Shown one piece after another: positions 40,080 to 53,000 of a DNA stretch of 64,000 bases; within the stretch, counting starts at the first letter, position 1; every line of letters begins with the position of its first letter. The stretch covers positions 34,234,560-34,298,559 of the forward strand of contig CM067067.1 of the NCBI GenBank assembly GCA_033980235.1. The letters are read 5' to 3'. The notes under the pieces were generated by a model. That model ran no database searches, was not told the origin of the DNA, and worked only from the letters and a program-made list of their open reading frames with translations. Source of the stretch: Diadema setosum. Lineage: Eukaryota > Echinodermata > Echinoidea > Diadematoida > Diadematidae. Made by a program: the position numbers and the translations under genes.

Positions 40080-41478
40080 GGCGATTCCCCCATAGATGGC
40101 CTAACCGCCTGACTGACTCTCTACACCAACGTCGCAATTTTTGCACGCCCAAAAACGTGTTATTAAGTCATATAAAAGTCACATCACATACTTGTCAGAA
40201 CTTCCGTCCGGGATTCGTACAATGAGATGAGTCCAAGGAACGTGACATCGACTCAAGATGCACACTATCAGCCGGTTTATATCTGTAAATTTCTGAGTGT
40301 TCACCTGGTACGTGCATAATACGTGCAGTGAGAGATAAGAACAGCACGCATTTCCGAAACATTCCATGCGTACGTCATGTTTACCTATACTTCCGCTGGT
40401 AGCACAACGGGGTTAGAGAGGTGAGCTCACCTCCCCTGGATGAGCGTGACTGCCTTTTTCCCGCAAAACACAACAACCACTACCTAACCATGTAACTAGT
40501 ACATGTACCACCAAGGAGGTAACTTGATACCACACAAAGTAGCGGCTGCTTGTCGTGGTATACTAGTAGAAAACTTGTCTCAGAAATATACTCAGCGAGT
40601 GCACGTACGTTAGCGCGCTACCTACTAGTAAAAAGAATTATTATAAAATGGGTTCAAGAATGTAGCCAATAGGAAGCTCTGAAATGAGACACACCTCCTT
40701 CCTTTACTTCAGTACTATTGCACTGCCTGTAATCCTATGGTAGATTGCCGATCGTCTGTGCGCGCGGCGGCTCCTTTGATGAACTGCATGCATACGCGTA
40801 CGCGCTGTCAATCCTGTAAACAATTTCTAGTTCGGGCTGCTGCCGGCCGGCCGGCCTGTCTTCCCTTGTGCATAACATATGTGGCGTACGTACGTATACT
40901 GTACTACTATGTACACTTTGTACAGTACAGTAGACCAAGCGTTATGGGACCGGACGCGTACATGGAGTCACTTTGAAGAGCAAATCCAACGATTTAGCAG
41001 GTTAATTCTCACGCCGTTTTCAGAGTATGTTGTCTAGTAGACCTATATGAGGAGTCTATATCAAGTCTTTAAGGTAAAGGGTGCATATTCTATGTAAAAT
41101 AAGTAAGTTTTCATGCGGGTGTCCGGAAACCCAACCCCCATTATACTTATACTGTATGTGCGGGACTTCCGCGAGTGCGACGTGCGTAAAAGTTTGGGAC
41201 GAACATCTTCGGACGTCTTGACCCACAAAGGTACGTGAAAAACGCTGAAAAATGATGTTAGTTTTCGAATTTCGACCCATTTTATAAAACAAATGATGCA
41301 CATGATTATTTTAGTCAATGCGCGAGACACACCTGTCACGATAATACGATTATACGAACAGTGAGATTAATAGTGGTTTATAACAGCAGCAGCTGGACAT
41401 AATTTTCAGACTTTGCCAAAAATATGCACGCATTATAACACAGCTTTTTACGGAAGCTTGCAAGCGCGCGCTAACGAG
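40080..41478. other. Intergenic, locally GC-rich
   Basis: GC-rich patches (40740-40860, with GGCCGGCCGGCC) but no ORF with coding character and no identifiable promoter element. Confidence 0.4.
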
Positions 41479-41776
41479 GTACTCTCTAAAAAAGAAAGAG
41501 TGAAAATGTTCACTCTTGAAGAAGTGAATAACAGAAAAGAGTGAGTTTCAAGTGAAATTAGAGTGATTTTGGAGAGAAAATGTTCATTTTCACTCATTCT
41601 GGAGTGATCTCAGGGATCACTCCAAGATTTTCGAGTGATCCCTGAGGTCACTAAAAAATGAGTGAAAATAGATATTTTCACTCAAAATTCACTCCAATTT
41701 CACTCAAAACTCACTCTTTTCTGTAATTCACTCCTTCAAGAGTGAACATTTTCACTCTTTCTTTTTTAGAGAGTAC
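41479..41776. mobile_element. Near-perfect palindromic MITE (298 bp)
   Basis: Ends GTACTCTCTAAAAAAGAAAG / CTTTCTTTTTTAGAGAGTAC. The arms pair through GAGTGAAAATGTTCACTCTT and the central GATCTCAGGGATCACTCC / GAGTGATCCCTGAGGTCAC. The interior is built from repeated AGTGA/TCACT motifs. The target duplication is either TA or the self-complementary GTAC. Confidence 0.92.
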
Positions 41777-42510
41777 AATAAAATTCGACTCGTATTGAAA
41801 GGAGAGGGAACATACGAGATTCAAGATCTCAACAGATTTCTTGATATATTTCTCAACATACCAACAGAGCCCCTCGACTTTGGCTCACATTTACAGCACT
41901 ATTGAGAAATCACCTCTGAGCAATAACCGCGTCCCTCGAAGCAGTCTATATACTAATTAATACACTCTGTATTTTGATTTGCATGTCATGATATAATTAT
42001 CATAATAATGACGTGTAGTAATATTGTATGAAATGATTGCATATAGCTAAGATTAATATTGATAATACAACATGTACAATATAATATGGTGGAGCAAAAA
42101 GCACGTATAGTTCACAATATTAGGCCTGTGTCATATTTTTGTTGGGCCTGATCTTGATGCACGGATCGGCTCCCTGTACTATAGGGGGGAAAAGCCCAAA
42201 CAAACAAAAAAGTGAACGATACCAACGGACATAATCAACCCATCGATCCATTTTCCTTCATAATGCGCTAATTAAAGTCTATTCGTTTTGAGTTATTGTT
42301 TGTCATTTCTGTATCTTATTACATTTGTCTCCTGGTGTTCATGAACTGTATATGCTGCAAAATGTAGTAAAACATCACTTATCATTTACTGAGAATGCGG
42401 AAATAAAGTCCTTCCTGGAATATGGAAGCAAACAAACCAAATACAAACAGCATCGAAACCCCCAAAGCACTTCTCTTCCTCGAAGACAAGAGGAACATGA
42501 GAGAATATGA

Positions 42511-42753
42511 AGAGCTCATTTGCAAAAGGGGCTAGATCCATTTTTTATGAAAATTTAGTTATTAGCATCACCGCACAGAATTCTATTTGTGTTAGTTACA
42601 CTGAAAATTTCAACTCCAGACAACCGTTTGAATAGAAATCATTGCAAATTTAGATTTGGATTTTCCATGCACTTGTGTACAAATTCTCACAAACAAACCA
42701 ATTTTTCTCCAAAGTACTAAAAGTGGATCTAGCCCCTTTTGCAAATAAACTCT
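42511..42753. mobile_element. MITE with TTTGCAAAAGGGGCTAGATC ends
   Basis: 243 bp. The terminal repeats AGAGCTCATTTGCAAAAGGG / CCCTTTTGCAAATAAACTCT differ at two sites. Ends extend to GCTAGATCCA. Confidence 0.88.
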
Positions 42754-43073
42754 TTAATTATATAACGGGGGGGGGGGGTGTGAGGGGAGAAGGACGGGGA
42801 TGTCGGGGAAAAATCTAACCCCCTCCCTTTCTCTATAACGTAACGTGATTGTATCATCGGTTGCCAAAGGGTCAAGCTTATAGCTTATTATTGGCGACCG
42901 TTGTGTATGGTAATTCATAACACATGTATTGTAATTGTGTCACAAATGTATTTGTAATCAAAATTGTTGAAACTATAGCTAATGAGTTTCATATTTGTAT
43001 ATCATTATGTTTGATTATTTTGAAGAAAAAAAAATGTAAATAATGCCATACGGAGAATGAATGAATAAATCAG

Positions 43074-43210
43074 GGGGGCATTTCATGAAGCATTTTGTCA
43101 GATATTTCGTCTGACAAAATGTTAAAAGCTACTGAAATCTTTGCATCTGATTGGCTCAGAGCAAATTTGTCCGACAAGTTGTCGGACAAAATGCTTCATG
43201 AAATGCCCCC
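43074..43210. mobile_element. 137 bp MITE with GGGGGCATTTCATGAAGC ends and CAG duplication
   Basis: Terminal repeats GGGGGCATTTCATGAAGCAT / ATGCTTCATGAAATGCCCCC are perfect. CAG flanks both sides (43071-43073, 43211-43213). The inner part has TTGTCAGA / TCTGACAA arms. The element starts right after an AT-rich stretch ending GAATGAATAAAT. Confidence 0.92.
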
Positions 43211-43266
43211 CAGATGATGAGATGAAAGCGAAACTTGCTCTTTTGCACGTTTAGGCACAGCCTCTA

Positions 43267-43890
43267 TTAAAGGGGAAATCCAGTCCAAATATAAGTTAGT
43301 CTGATAAGAAAGAATAAAATATTACGAACTCAACGATATACATTTGATCGAAATCGGATGCAAAATAGGGAAGTTATGACATTATGAAGTTTCGCTATTT
43401 TTTTTTTTTTTTGGGGGGGGCAGTTCTTGAACAGTCAATATGAATATAAATGGAAAAGTTAGCACGCCATTCCCTCACAGTTTGCATACATAAAATTTTG
43501 ACATTTTCTGTTTTTTCATTCAAATGCAATTATGCCCGAGGCTCAAATCCTCTATCTAACTGATCACTATTCTGAAGTTATTCAACCAGGAATAACGTCA
43601 TGTTTCAGAAAAATTAATGACAGAAACATTGAATTTTCGTAATTTTTTTCCTTTTTTTTGTACACAATCAATGCAAAATTGTGAGGGTATGACATGGTTA
43701 GCTCACTCATTTGCATATTCATACCCATAGTATACAAGAACAGTTTTTGGAGAAATTATCAAAACTTCAAAATTTCATAGCTTCCTTAATATTTTTCATC
43801 CGATTTCAGTCAATTTTTTACCGTTGAACTCGTAAGATTTTACTCTTTTTAGTCAGGGTTAGGTGTTTGGACTGGATTCTCCATTTTATA
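43267..43890. mobile_element. TTAA-type foldback element, family C
   Basis: Starts TTAAAGGGGAAATCCAGTCC. The right end has GGACTGGATTCTCCATTTTA as a degenerate inverse. Arms contain GAAATCGGATG / CATCCGATTTC and CATAACTTCC-type inverses. About 620 bp, no ORF. Confidence 0.75.
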
Positions 43891-46145
43891 AAGGCTGCAC
43901 CCGTCATCATCAACGTACTTCTGAAGATGATGATGCACAGACCGAGTTCCCTTATTTCAAGGTTCCATTGGTCTCTACTAATGGGTGAAACTGAAAGGCA
44001 GTCGGAGAAAACCAGTTATAGTTTACTTAATAACAGCTTCATTATTTATTCAAAAAAAGCGGTCAAATTATAATGATATACAATTAGCTTGAAATTACAT
44101 GACTATTAACATGCTTTAACAAATTGGTTGATATCATAGCAGATATACTCTTTTCCCATACAATTATTCATCGGTAATCATTGTTGGGGTCACTGCAACA
44201 CAACAACAACAATGTGAAGGTCGGGTGCAGTATTAGCTTACCTTATTAATGATCATAATAATCATAAAGCAATTTTTATGGATTGCTTGTGTTAACGGGT
44301 GAATAAGAGACATGATTTATGGTAGTTGTGAGGCCATTAAACCATTTCCTCATTAATTTGAATAGTTATACTAAGTAACAGTTTTTGTCACCTCTTCATG
44401 AATGCATGTTTTATAGCCTTTATTATAGTTTAGGCCTGATTTTGATCTCTATTTCTTAAAGGCAACGTAAACGTTGTGCGGCATTGCCTTTCATGTTTGC
44501 TTTTCTAGGTGCAATGAACAATAAAATATGACTGGATGAAAATACCTGTTATGGGCAATTCATTGAAATGTATGATATGCATATATCATCACCATTCTCA
44601 CTATGCAATACTATCTAGCGCATCTTCTTGGGTGATATTTGCAAAACAGCGTCATTCCAGAGCGTGCAAAAAAAAAAAAAAAAAAAAATCCTTTGCGTGG
44701 TGGATGTATTCTCAAGTGCATTACTCTCGCCCAGGCGTGAGATATAGGCCTATAAGACTGATGTAACATTATACTCGATTAATTAATACAAGCATCGCTC
44801 TCCATTTATATTCACGGAAAGAAAGTACAAAATTCGTCGAATGAGCTCATTGAGTTTGAGTATGAGTTTATTTATAACAACAACAACATATGTACAAGAA
44901 ATTTTGAATACATGTTTATACATCAAAATTAATACAAAGCACACATAACTGTCTAAACGATCTAGAAACATATAATGGATGAATGATTAAGACATTAGTA
45001 ATCTATAGGGACTCCCTATAACCATTTCGCATAAAACAATTTCCGGGGGGGAATTCATGAAGAATTTGATCCACAAAATGAGTTAAGAGCCATATTTACA
45101 CACTTCAAAGTAAGTATATCATCAGACAGAGCAAAATCAAACCTTTTGATACCTGACTCGTTGCTTAACAAGGAATATTCTTAAAGTTATCATTAAGAAC
45201 GTCCGATATTTTCATATACAATTTTGTAATTTCAATTGTCTTTTTAGCAGCTTTAATTGCAAATATCTTACATCAACAAGAATGCAGTTAAGTCATTTTG
45301 TGATTCAACTCTTCGCATGACGCACATCTCATAATGTCGATATCTTCCATGTACAGTATACACTCCCTTCAAAGAGGTTATTAATATTGAAGTAACGAGT
45401 TTATAATGGCTCCCTGAAACTAAATAGATTGCAAAGTGCTGACAGAACAGTGCCCTCTCTCGTCTATAGTGCGCAGTATAATAATATTGTCTACAAGTAC
45501 GCAAAGAGTTAATCTAGGTATATAATAGGGATTACAATGTATCCATTTCATACGCTTTGTCAGGAAAGTGAATGAGTCAAACCTTGATGAAGTCAGCAAC
45601 GAAAAAAAAAATGAACTCACAACTGATAAGATCGTGAAAGTCTATAGGGAAATGGTTGTCATGACCTTGGTGTAACCTGCACCTATATGACTCCTGCAAT
45701 ATTTACCGATATAATCATTATTGTGATACAGAATCACTAAATTTTTATACACACAATTAAGTATTTAATCTTTTATACCAGCTGATAGGTTTTTACTCCA
45801 TTGTCATGTTTATTCTATTGTTGTGATCGAAGAAACTCGAATCCACCCTGTTTTCATGATGACTTTAAAAGAAGTAAAGGTAAAGTCCATTAAAACAGAA
45901 CAGCAAAAGTTTCATCCAAACTTGGAGAACACATTCTTAACAGCTACGGAATTTTAAAGTTTTGCATGTAAAATATATGTTTTTGCGAATCAGTGGTCCT
46001 GGACACACATACCGGCAAAGATGCCACTGACCTACAATTTTCCCGATGGTCTTTACAGACAGGAAAATATCTCTTCTTGTCAACAACTGACCAATCATAA
46101 ACCTCCTCCCCTTTATACATAAATCAATATTGCTATAAGAGCGTT
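43891..46145. other. Intergenic AT-rich DNA
   Basis: No coding exon recognised. Contains a poly-A run (44670-44688) and a probable minus-strand LINE tail near 44855-44985 (GAGTTTGAGTATGAGTTTAT). A solo sequence GGGGGGGAATTCATGAAG at 45045 resembles one MITE end without a partner. Confidence 0.5.
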
Positions 46146-46305
46146 ACAACTGGGTCCCATGGAAGATCAACTCTGTGCAGCTGAATATTGACTATCCAGC
46201 CATCTTCTCAGATGGAAAATGAAACAAAATAAATGGGTAAACAAAGGAACGAACGAACGAACGAACGAACGAACGAACAAACAAACAAACAAACAAACAA
46301 ACTCC
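46146..46305 (+). mobile_element. tRNA-derived SINE, 3' fragment, with GAAC/AAAC tail
   Basis: From GGGTCCCATGGAAGATCAAC to the tail it matches the 3' half of the SINE at 28784-29165, with CCAGCCATCTTCTCAGATGG and GAAAATGA identical. The tail is (GAAC)n then (AAAC)n, 46251-46304. The tRNA-like head is missing (5' truncated). Confidence 0.85.
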
Positions 46306-47022
46306 ATATTGTGTAAATCAGTGTTAAGGGTATGATTTCTTCTACTTGAATGTACGTAGTAAAGGAAATTTATTAAAGATTTGTGAAGCAAATAGGCGAC
46401 TCAATGTCATCACCTCTTCCTCTCATCCACGTTGCTTATAATTAGGACTGTGAGACCGTCATCAGCAGTTCCGAGAAAATGTGTGAAACTTATACATTCT
46501 AGAACTTTTTTTTTGCCCGAGTTTGTCTGATTTTTGATACACTGTTTATATGTTTCTGAGGAATTTGTAAATCAAAATCAACTTAGATTGGAGTTTAATT
46601 GGTAGAGGTCCGTCAATTGCTCCTTGATGCTGATCAAATCAAATGCTTCACATGAAAGCATCCCAGTATAGCTTCATGTACAAGCTGCTTCAAGGGATTA
46701 CTACAATAGGTATCAAGGTGAAACAATAGATTCCATTATAAGTAAAGTTATAATGTGCATTTTGGAAATTAATTTTCACTCGATAGACTTTGGTACCAGC
46801 GGGTTCATGGTATTGTTGGGTTAAACTTCAAATGCCGCGGTACGGTACACACAGTACAAGGTACAGTACAAATCAATGGACCGCCGCACGTATAAAAATC
46901 TTGATCGATGAAGCGAATCTTGCGCTTGTACACGTACAGGAAGTTGTCAGATTGAGCCGAGGCTGCACGTAAACATCACATTTTCTGATGGTCGTACAAG
47001 TTGAGACTCAAGCTTTGCAACA
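46306..47022 (+). promoter_or_regulatory. LNPK: Upstream region and 5' UTR side of Lunapark
   Basis: No TATA box or other core promoter motif stands out. The ATG at 47023 is preceded by unremarkable DNA with mild GC increase from 46830 (GCCGCGGTACGGTACAC). Confidence 0.3.
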
Positions 47023-47049
47023 ATGGGTGCTATACTAAACAAGTTTCGC
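47023..47049 (+). CDS. LNPK: Lunapark exon 1: start codon, 9 codons
   Basis: ATG at 47023 in the context AACAATGG, nine codons (MGAILNKFR), then a GTAAGT donor; phase 0. The position and the MG start match the short first coding exon of animal Lunapark genes. Intron 1 is about 1.5 kb with no recognisable element. Confidence 0.88.
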
Positions 47050-50000
47050 GTAAGTTGCTGCATAGTTTTACTTTAAGTGACAGTTATTTTCTCCATTTTT
47101 TCTCATTGTTCGAAAATAATTCGGTGCAATTTTGTCCGTATCAAGTCCCATACACTCACTTACGTGTTAGTTAAATGCTGATAATATTGTGTGCTAAATG
47201 CTACGATCCACAGGGAGCTGCAGAAACACTATTAAACTATACACAGCCCTGTCGCTGTACATACACGGCGTCTGATCGGGCTACAGAGACACTAAATAAT
47301 ATTAGTATACCGTCATGGGCGTAGGGCCTGGCGTGCTGAAGTACTCTAACATATTTTACTAGTCTAGGTTCTAATAAATTATCATGCTTCAAAGTTTTCC
47401 TTCTTGATGTAATTTAGACTCTAATTAAATTTAAGTTTAGCAGTGTTTAGATAGAGGCCTAATTCAATTAAATTCATGTACATGTAACAAAAATCTCAGA
47501 GTCAAATTTATGACTGTGGCTAATTTATGAGTCTGACCTCAGAAAATTAAGAGAAACTTTAAAAATGGCTGCAGATGCTGTAATTTTTAACCTCTCTAGG
47601 TCTAGTCTAGAACGGTATAGAAATGTTTCTATGGAAAGATTTCTTGTAGTAAATTTAATTGATTTGTCTATTAATGACTAACAATTTCATTGATTTGACC
47701 CCCCCAAAAATAAATTTAATTTATGTACAATTTTACAAATGTAGATGAGGTGATATCAAAGTAATTTCTTCCCCTTTGTAAACCAGTGAAAGAAATCCTG
47801 ACCTCTTGCCACAAATATTATCAGTTATTATTGCCCTACATCACCAGATCATGGCGCAGGGCATCCACTCACCCTTGATCCTGAACATTATATTTTTATC
47901 GAATTTTCCCTCTATTAATATCACAGTACACTATGTTACTTTGTTTGAATACAACAATAATGTTGCTTATTATATTTACTTAATCAATTTACTTTGCAAA
48001 GGAGGTCAATCAAGAGAAATGAGAAGACAAAGAAAAGTCTTGACTATGCCTATAAACAAAGTGTCTTTTGACTTCACCCAACGGGTACAAGAATAACTCA
48101 TATTATCTTGCGTGCTCAAATCTGAAAAGCAGTTCAAGTGTGATAATGCCAAGCTGGAATGGTACACATGGCATAGTTTATCACAGGTAAAGTTACAGTC
48201 ATTTCTCAGTGTAGTGGCTGTTGTTATTTTGATTGTGGACTTCATATGACATGGTAGTGGTAGTCAGGACAGACTGTATCTCATCAATTTTCTTTGAAAT
48301 CTCTTGATTTTTTCCTTATTTCTAACCCTGACACCTACTTCACCAAGTTGTTGAACTCCTGTCTGTGCATACAATGGAATTAGTCCTGTGCTGTGGCGGA
48401 CTTCTGAACATCATAACATTTTGATATGCAGAAATTGCAGAAATATAGAAAATCTTGGACTATTTTGATGATTGCAGCTGGTAATAAACTCTGCTGTTTG
48501 TATATATGCATTTTGAGTGCAATACTCCACCAGTGAATCTCAAAGCATCTTTCCATTGCTCGCAGAAACGCAAGACCACTGTTGAGATCCTTGAGGGAAT
48601 CGATAAGGACATTGAGAGGCTGGTCAGACTAAAACGCCGGGATGTCGAGCTGGAGAAACACTACATGGGGCGACTGATGCTCTACTCGGTCATCGGCTAC
48701 TTGGTGATGGCTCTCTTCTTCTACTTTCTCTACGAGGCTACATCGTGGCAGCAAAGATTGGTCCAGATTCTGCCACTCCTCTTCTCTCCTTTCCTGTAAG
48801 TTTGAGAGACAGTGCAGTCAGTCGACAAGTGACCAAAGATCGGCCTTCTAATCTAATTCTGTCACCAAATGAAATCTTAGTAGTTATGCATCGAGACTGG
48901 TTGAATAGTTCAATGATAAAGATGCTCCAGTTTGGCATATCCTCATTGCAGTTTCCAGGTTTCGATCACAGAGAAAGACTAACTTTGGGATATGAATTGT
49001 ATAAACTTGTAAAAATCCATAAAAAAAATAATGAATTGAATTGAATTGAATTGAATTGAATTGAATTGAATTGAATTGGATATAACCCTGGGATGTTTGG
49101 GATGTTTACATATTATTATCACATAAGTGCATAGCAGGAAACATTGGCAACCACTTTTCCACTGATTTTGAAATGACACATGATTGTGTTTGTGACACAA
49201 GACTCACAAGATTGTCATGCTTATTATCTAATGTTTTGCAACATAGTTACAGCTCCATGCATCGTATGGAATTCACACTGACATTTTATATTTGGTGCTG
49301 TGCATAAATTGCAGTGTTGTGACATTTGACACTTGACATCATGTTATGTTAAAATTCAGCTCATCAGCAAAGATAAACCATTTCGTGCTATATGCATATT
49401 GCTGAGGTTATTCTCATGTAAAAAATTGTAATGGAAGGAAATTTCTCCTCATCATTATTTTGATGCAAGGAGACTTTCTTAACCCTATTGTACTCAAGGG
49501 CAAGACTGCCATTTGCAATTGTGATAGAAGTGTCAGGCAATTCTCGGTATTGCCAATGCGCCGAAAACTTCTGCGCACGCTGAAGAGCTCTGTCACAGAT
49601 GCACTGTGGGATTCCTCGGTGCCCTTGTTTGCTTCCGGTTGTCTCACGCGAGTCGCAGTTCCCATACGATTCAATGGAGTTATTTGTCTGCTTTTCCGTT
49701 ATTACCCCTTTTTTTCTTGGCTATAATTCAGAAAGTTGAAAGTTTCTAAGTTTTACTGATTTATGGTCTTTAGAGTCATGGTTCACTACTACAAAGCTTC
49801 AATGTGCTGGTCACTTGATGGAAAGCAAAGAAATCTTAAACAAAAAATACCTCTGGATAAAGACAGAGCATGATCTGAGTGCATGTGCAGCCAAAACCGG
49901 GACAAGTTTGTCTCATGAGCTATCCCATAATGCATCGTAAACACTACTCTGCGCACGGTACCTAAGTATTGGCGATACCGAGAATTGTGTTGACATGGTT

Positions 50001-53000
50001 AATGCATTTTTGTTGTTGTCATTTTTCCCCATTGGTTTACCTGTGGCAAAGAGCATGAATTATGCATAACACTGTTCAAAGTCAGTCTTCCATTGCTGTT
50101 GTTATTTTTTTTTTAATGTGTATGTTTGATGGAATTATCTCACCTACACAGAATCTGGTTTGTGAGGAAAGCACTACACTGGTACTTTGTGAAGAGGATT
50201 GCCAGAAATGGTGAGAAAGTTATTTAACACGAAATAAATGAATTACATGAAGTACCTCATTGGTTCCACTCTTTCTTCTTATGATTATACCAATAGTGTT
50301 AATGTCTTTGAAAAACATTTTGTTGTGAATGACCATGTTGCTCATGTGAGGGCTTCTTAGATTTCTGGGTCTTGGATAGGTCTGTAGAGTAAGTTGTTTG
50401 ACCAAATATCGGCTGATTTACCCCTTGTTTCTTCCTTGTATGAAAAGAGAAAATTTTGAAATTGTATCCTTGCATGATATAAAAATAACAAATGCTAAAC
50501 AGCTATGTACAGTCTGTGTGCTAGTGATGTATAACCTAGCAATTAATTTGCTAAGTGTAGTAACACATTGCCCATATTTGTCTCATTGTCAAGGCAAGTA
50601 AACAAGAACTAAGAAAAAGATGAACACTGCTGTGATATGCTCGATGAAGCAATGCTACAATAATACTTGTATAAATTTATTTGTTTGATGTGTATCCTGT
50701 TGTTTCATTTTTTCAAGATCTTGCCCTTGAAGAATTGAGAAACCAGAAAAAGAATGTGGTAAGTTGATGATTCTGATTTCCTAACGCTTTTCCCCCCTTA
50801 TAATTTGACAGTAGCTCCTCTTCTTTCTATGATTGTACCCTCATGAAAGAGTCAATTAATATGTAAAAAAAATGCTAATTGTTGCTTTTTCCTTGCCTCT
50901 GAAATGTGTGACATTTTATATCCTCTTGTACACATGAAGAAGGCAAACAGGTAATTCCTTTGCAACTCTGCTGAAAATCCCGTATTTTATTTGATGTGAT
51001 ATCTTTGACTAATTACAATGATTTATACATGTAACTGTAAGTCACTAAATACTTTAAGTTGAAATATGAAATCACTAGTCCACAACAGTGTGCTATTTTT
51101 CTCAGCATATGAGTTATAAGGGCCATCCTACATGTCTAAGTGACAAAACAAGAGAAGTGCTGTGTGCGTTCACAGTGTAGAAAATTGTTCCCATCAGTAT
51201 GGCAATGCCATTATTACGTATTTGTTGTGGGAATCACAACTATGCCCCCATACCCCTGTCATTTCATGTGCCTGTCTGCTTGAATACAGCACTTGAAATT
51301 AACCTTTGATGTCTATTTGCTTTGTCTAGAAAATGAAACCATCAATCAATAGAATGCAATAGAATGGAATATTGACGTTTAAAAAAGTACAGAAGTAATT
51401 CTAAATTACGTTATTATTATGATTGTTGAAGTTAACACTTGTACATCATCCATTTGCTGCCGCCCCCCCCCCCCCAAAAAAAAAAAAATGCATTTAATGC
51501 CATATGGCCAAATGCATTTTCAATCAAAAATGTAGAAAAATGGATGGCATTAGAAGCATGTGAAGTTTTGAGAGAAAGAAAGAGTGGCTTCTCAATTTTC
51601 CACAGATCTGCAACAAATAAAGCTCACGTTGATTGCTGTAGTAGTTAGTGATTATGGGTATGTATTGATTCTCACCTACATGCAGATTGAAGAAATCTGA
51701 TTCGAAGAATGTGTAATGTTTTCTCATTCAAACTATGATAATATACTGTCAAATGGATTGATCACTGTGAGTGTTTTAATACCTCTTCCCAACAAACAAT
51801 AGCAAGCTTAAGATCTGCGACGTTAGTGCTAATTCGACACGAATTAGGCAAAAAATGGTCTTCTGTTTCCATTGTCCAACCTGGGAGGCTTAGCGTTTTT
51901 GTCGCACTTCGAAAGCTTGCTACAACTGAGAGGGAATGAGTGTTTTCAATTTGAACTATAGCAGAGGTGGATTGTCAGCTATCTTGTAAATTCCTACTTC
52001 TCTTTCTTCTTGCCTTGGTGCAGCTTGAAGACGTCAAAGAAAACGAGAGCTACAAGAAGGCAAAAGAGATCCTGGAGAAGTTTGACCCCAGCGCTGTCAT
52101 GCCCCCACCGACACCCATCCAACGTACACCTAGCCCTACTCTGAGGCAGCTACCTACACCAGGTGAGAAATGTGTTATTTCATCTACACCAGGAGCATTA
52201 CCACCCTGTTTTGTGTAAATAATGGACATTCGCTGTGCACATAGCAACCAACTTTGATGACACCAAAACCACTCACATACCTGTCTGTAAGATTCCAAAT
52301 TTAGGCATAAGGCAGTTGCCTACACTAGATGAATGATGTGTAATATCAAGAAGCTCCTTGGTAATATCATATACACCAAGGACACTAGCACTCTATGTAG
52401 TGTAAGTCATAGGCTTTTGAACATAATTTTGACCACCCGGTGCCCTTAACACTCCAACATAAACCAATCTGACATGTCCTAGGCTTGGACATAGGTCAGC
52501 TGTCTCCATCAAGAGAGCTGTGTTTGATATCATATACACCAGGCACATTACACCCTACTTTGTTCATGGGACAAGCATTAACACCGTAACACTTGATTCA
52601 AAGTACCATTCATACCTCCTCTCACTCCCATGCAAAAGATCCCAAAGCCACCTAACAGTTGACTGATATGTGACACCAGCAACACAGGGGACATGACCAC
52701 CCCTTATAGCATAACTTTTAGCTATGATTATATGCATCAATCACAACATGCAATTTCTAAGCAATTATGAAATTGCTTTTACGGTCAATTCATGGACTCA
52801 TTGGACAAGATTTTTATTTGATTTGTAAACAGTGATTTACTTCCTTCTGCTCTGAATGTTCAGAATGCAAATAACAACATTATGATGCAATACTGGAGCC
52901 AACTTGTAACCTTCTATGAAATCATTACCTCTTTGTAATTAGACAAACAGTTTTACTTTAAAGGTAGGGAATCCCATTTGCACGCCTTAAGTGAAGAGTT

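Noticed and set aside
39461..40225. Several GC-rich ORFs of 60-80 codons on both strands
   Set aside because: They fall on the terminal inverted repeats of the Mutator-like element and have no coding character.
42900..43070. Possible LINE 3' end before the CAG-flanked MITE
   Set aside because: AT-rich with GAATGAATAAAT at the end, but no tandem tail or homology to another copy in the window.
45043..45080. GGGGGGGAATTCATGAAG, resembling one end of the 43074 MITE
   Set aside because: No partner end was found nearby, so an element cannot be supported.
50936..50955. Possible Lunapark micro-exon (AAGGCAAACAG before GTAATT)
   Set aside because: Exons 4 and 5 join in phase and align to the family without missing residues; no acceptor precedes it.
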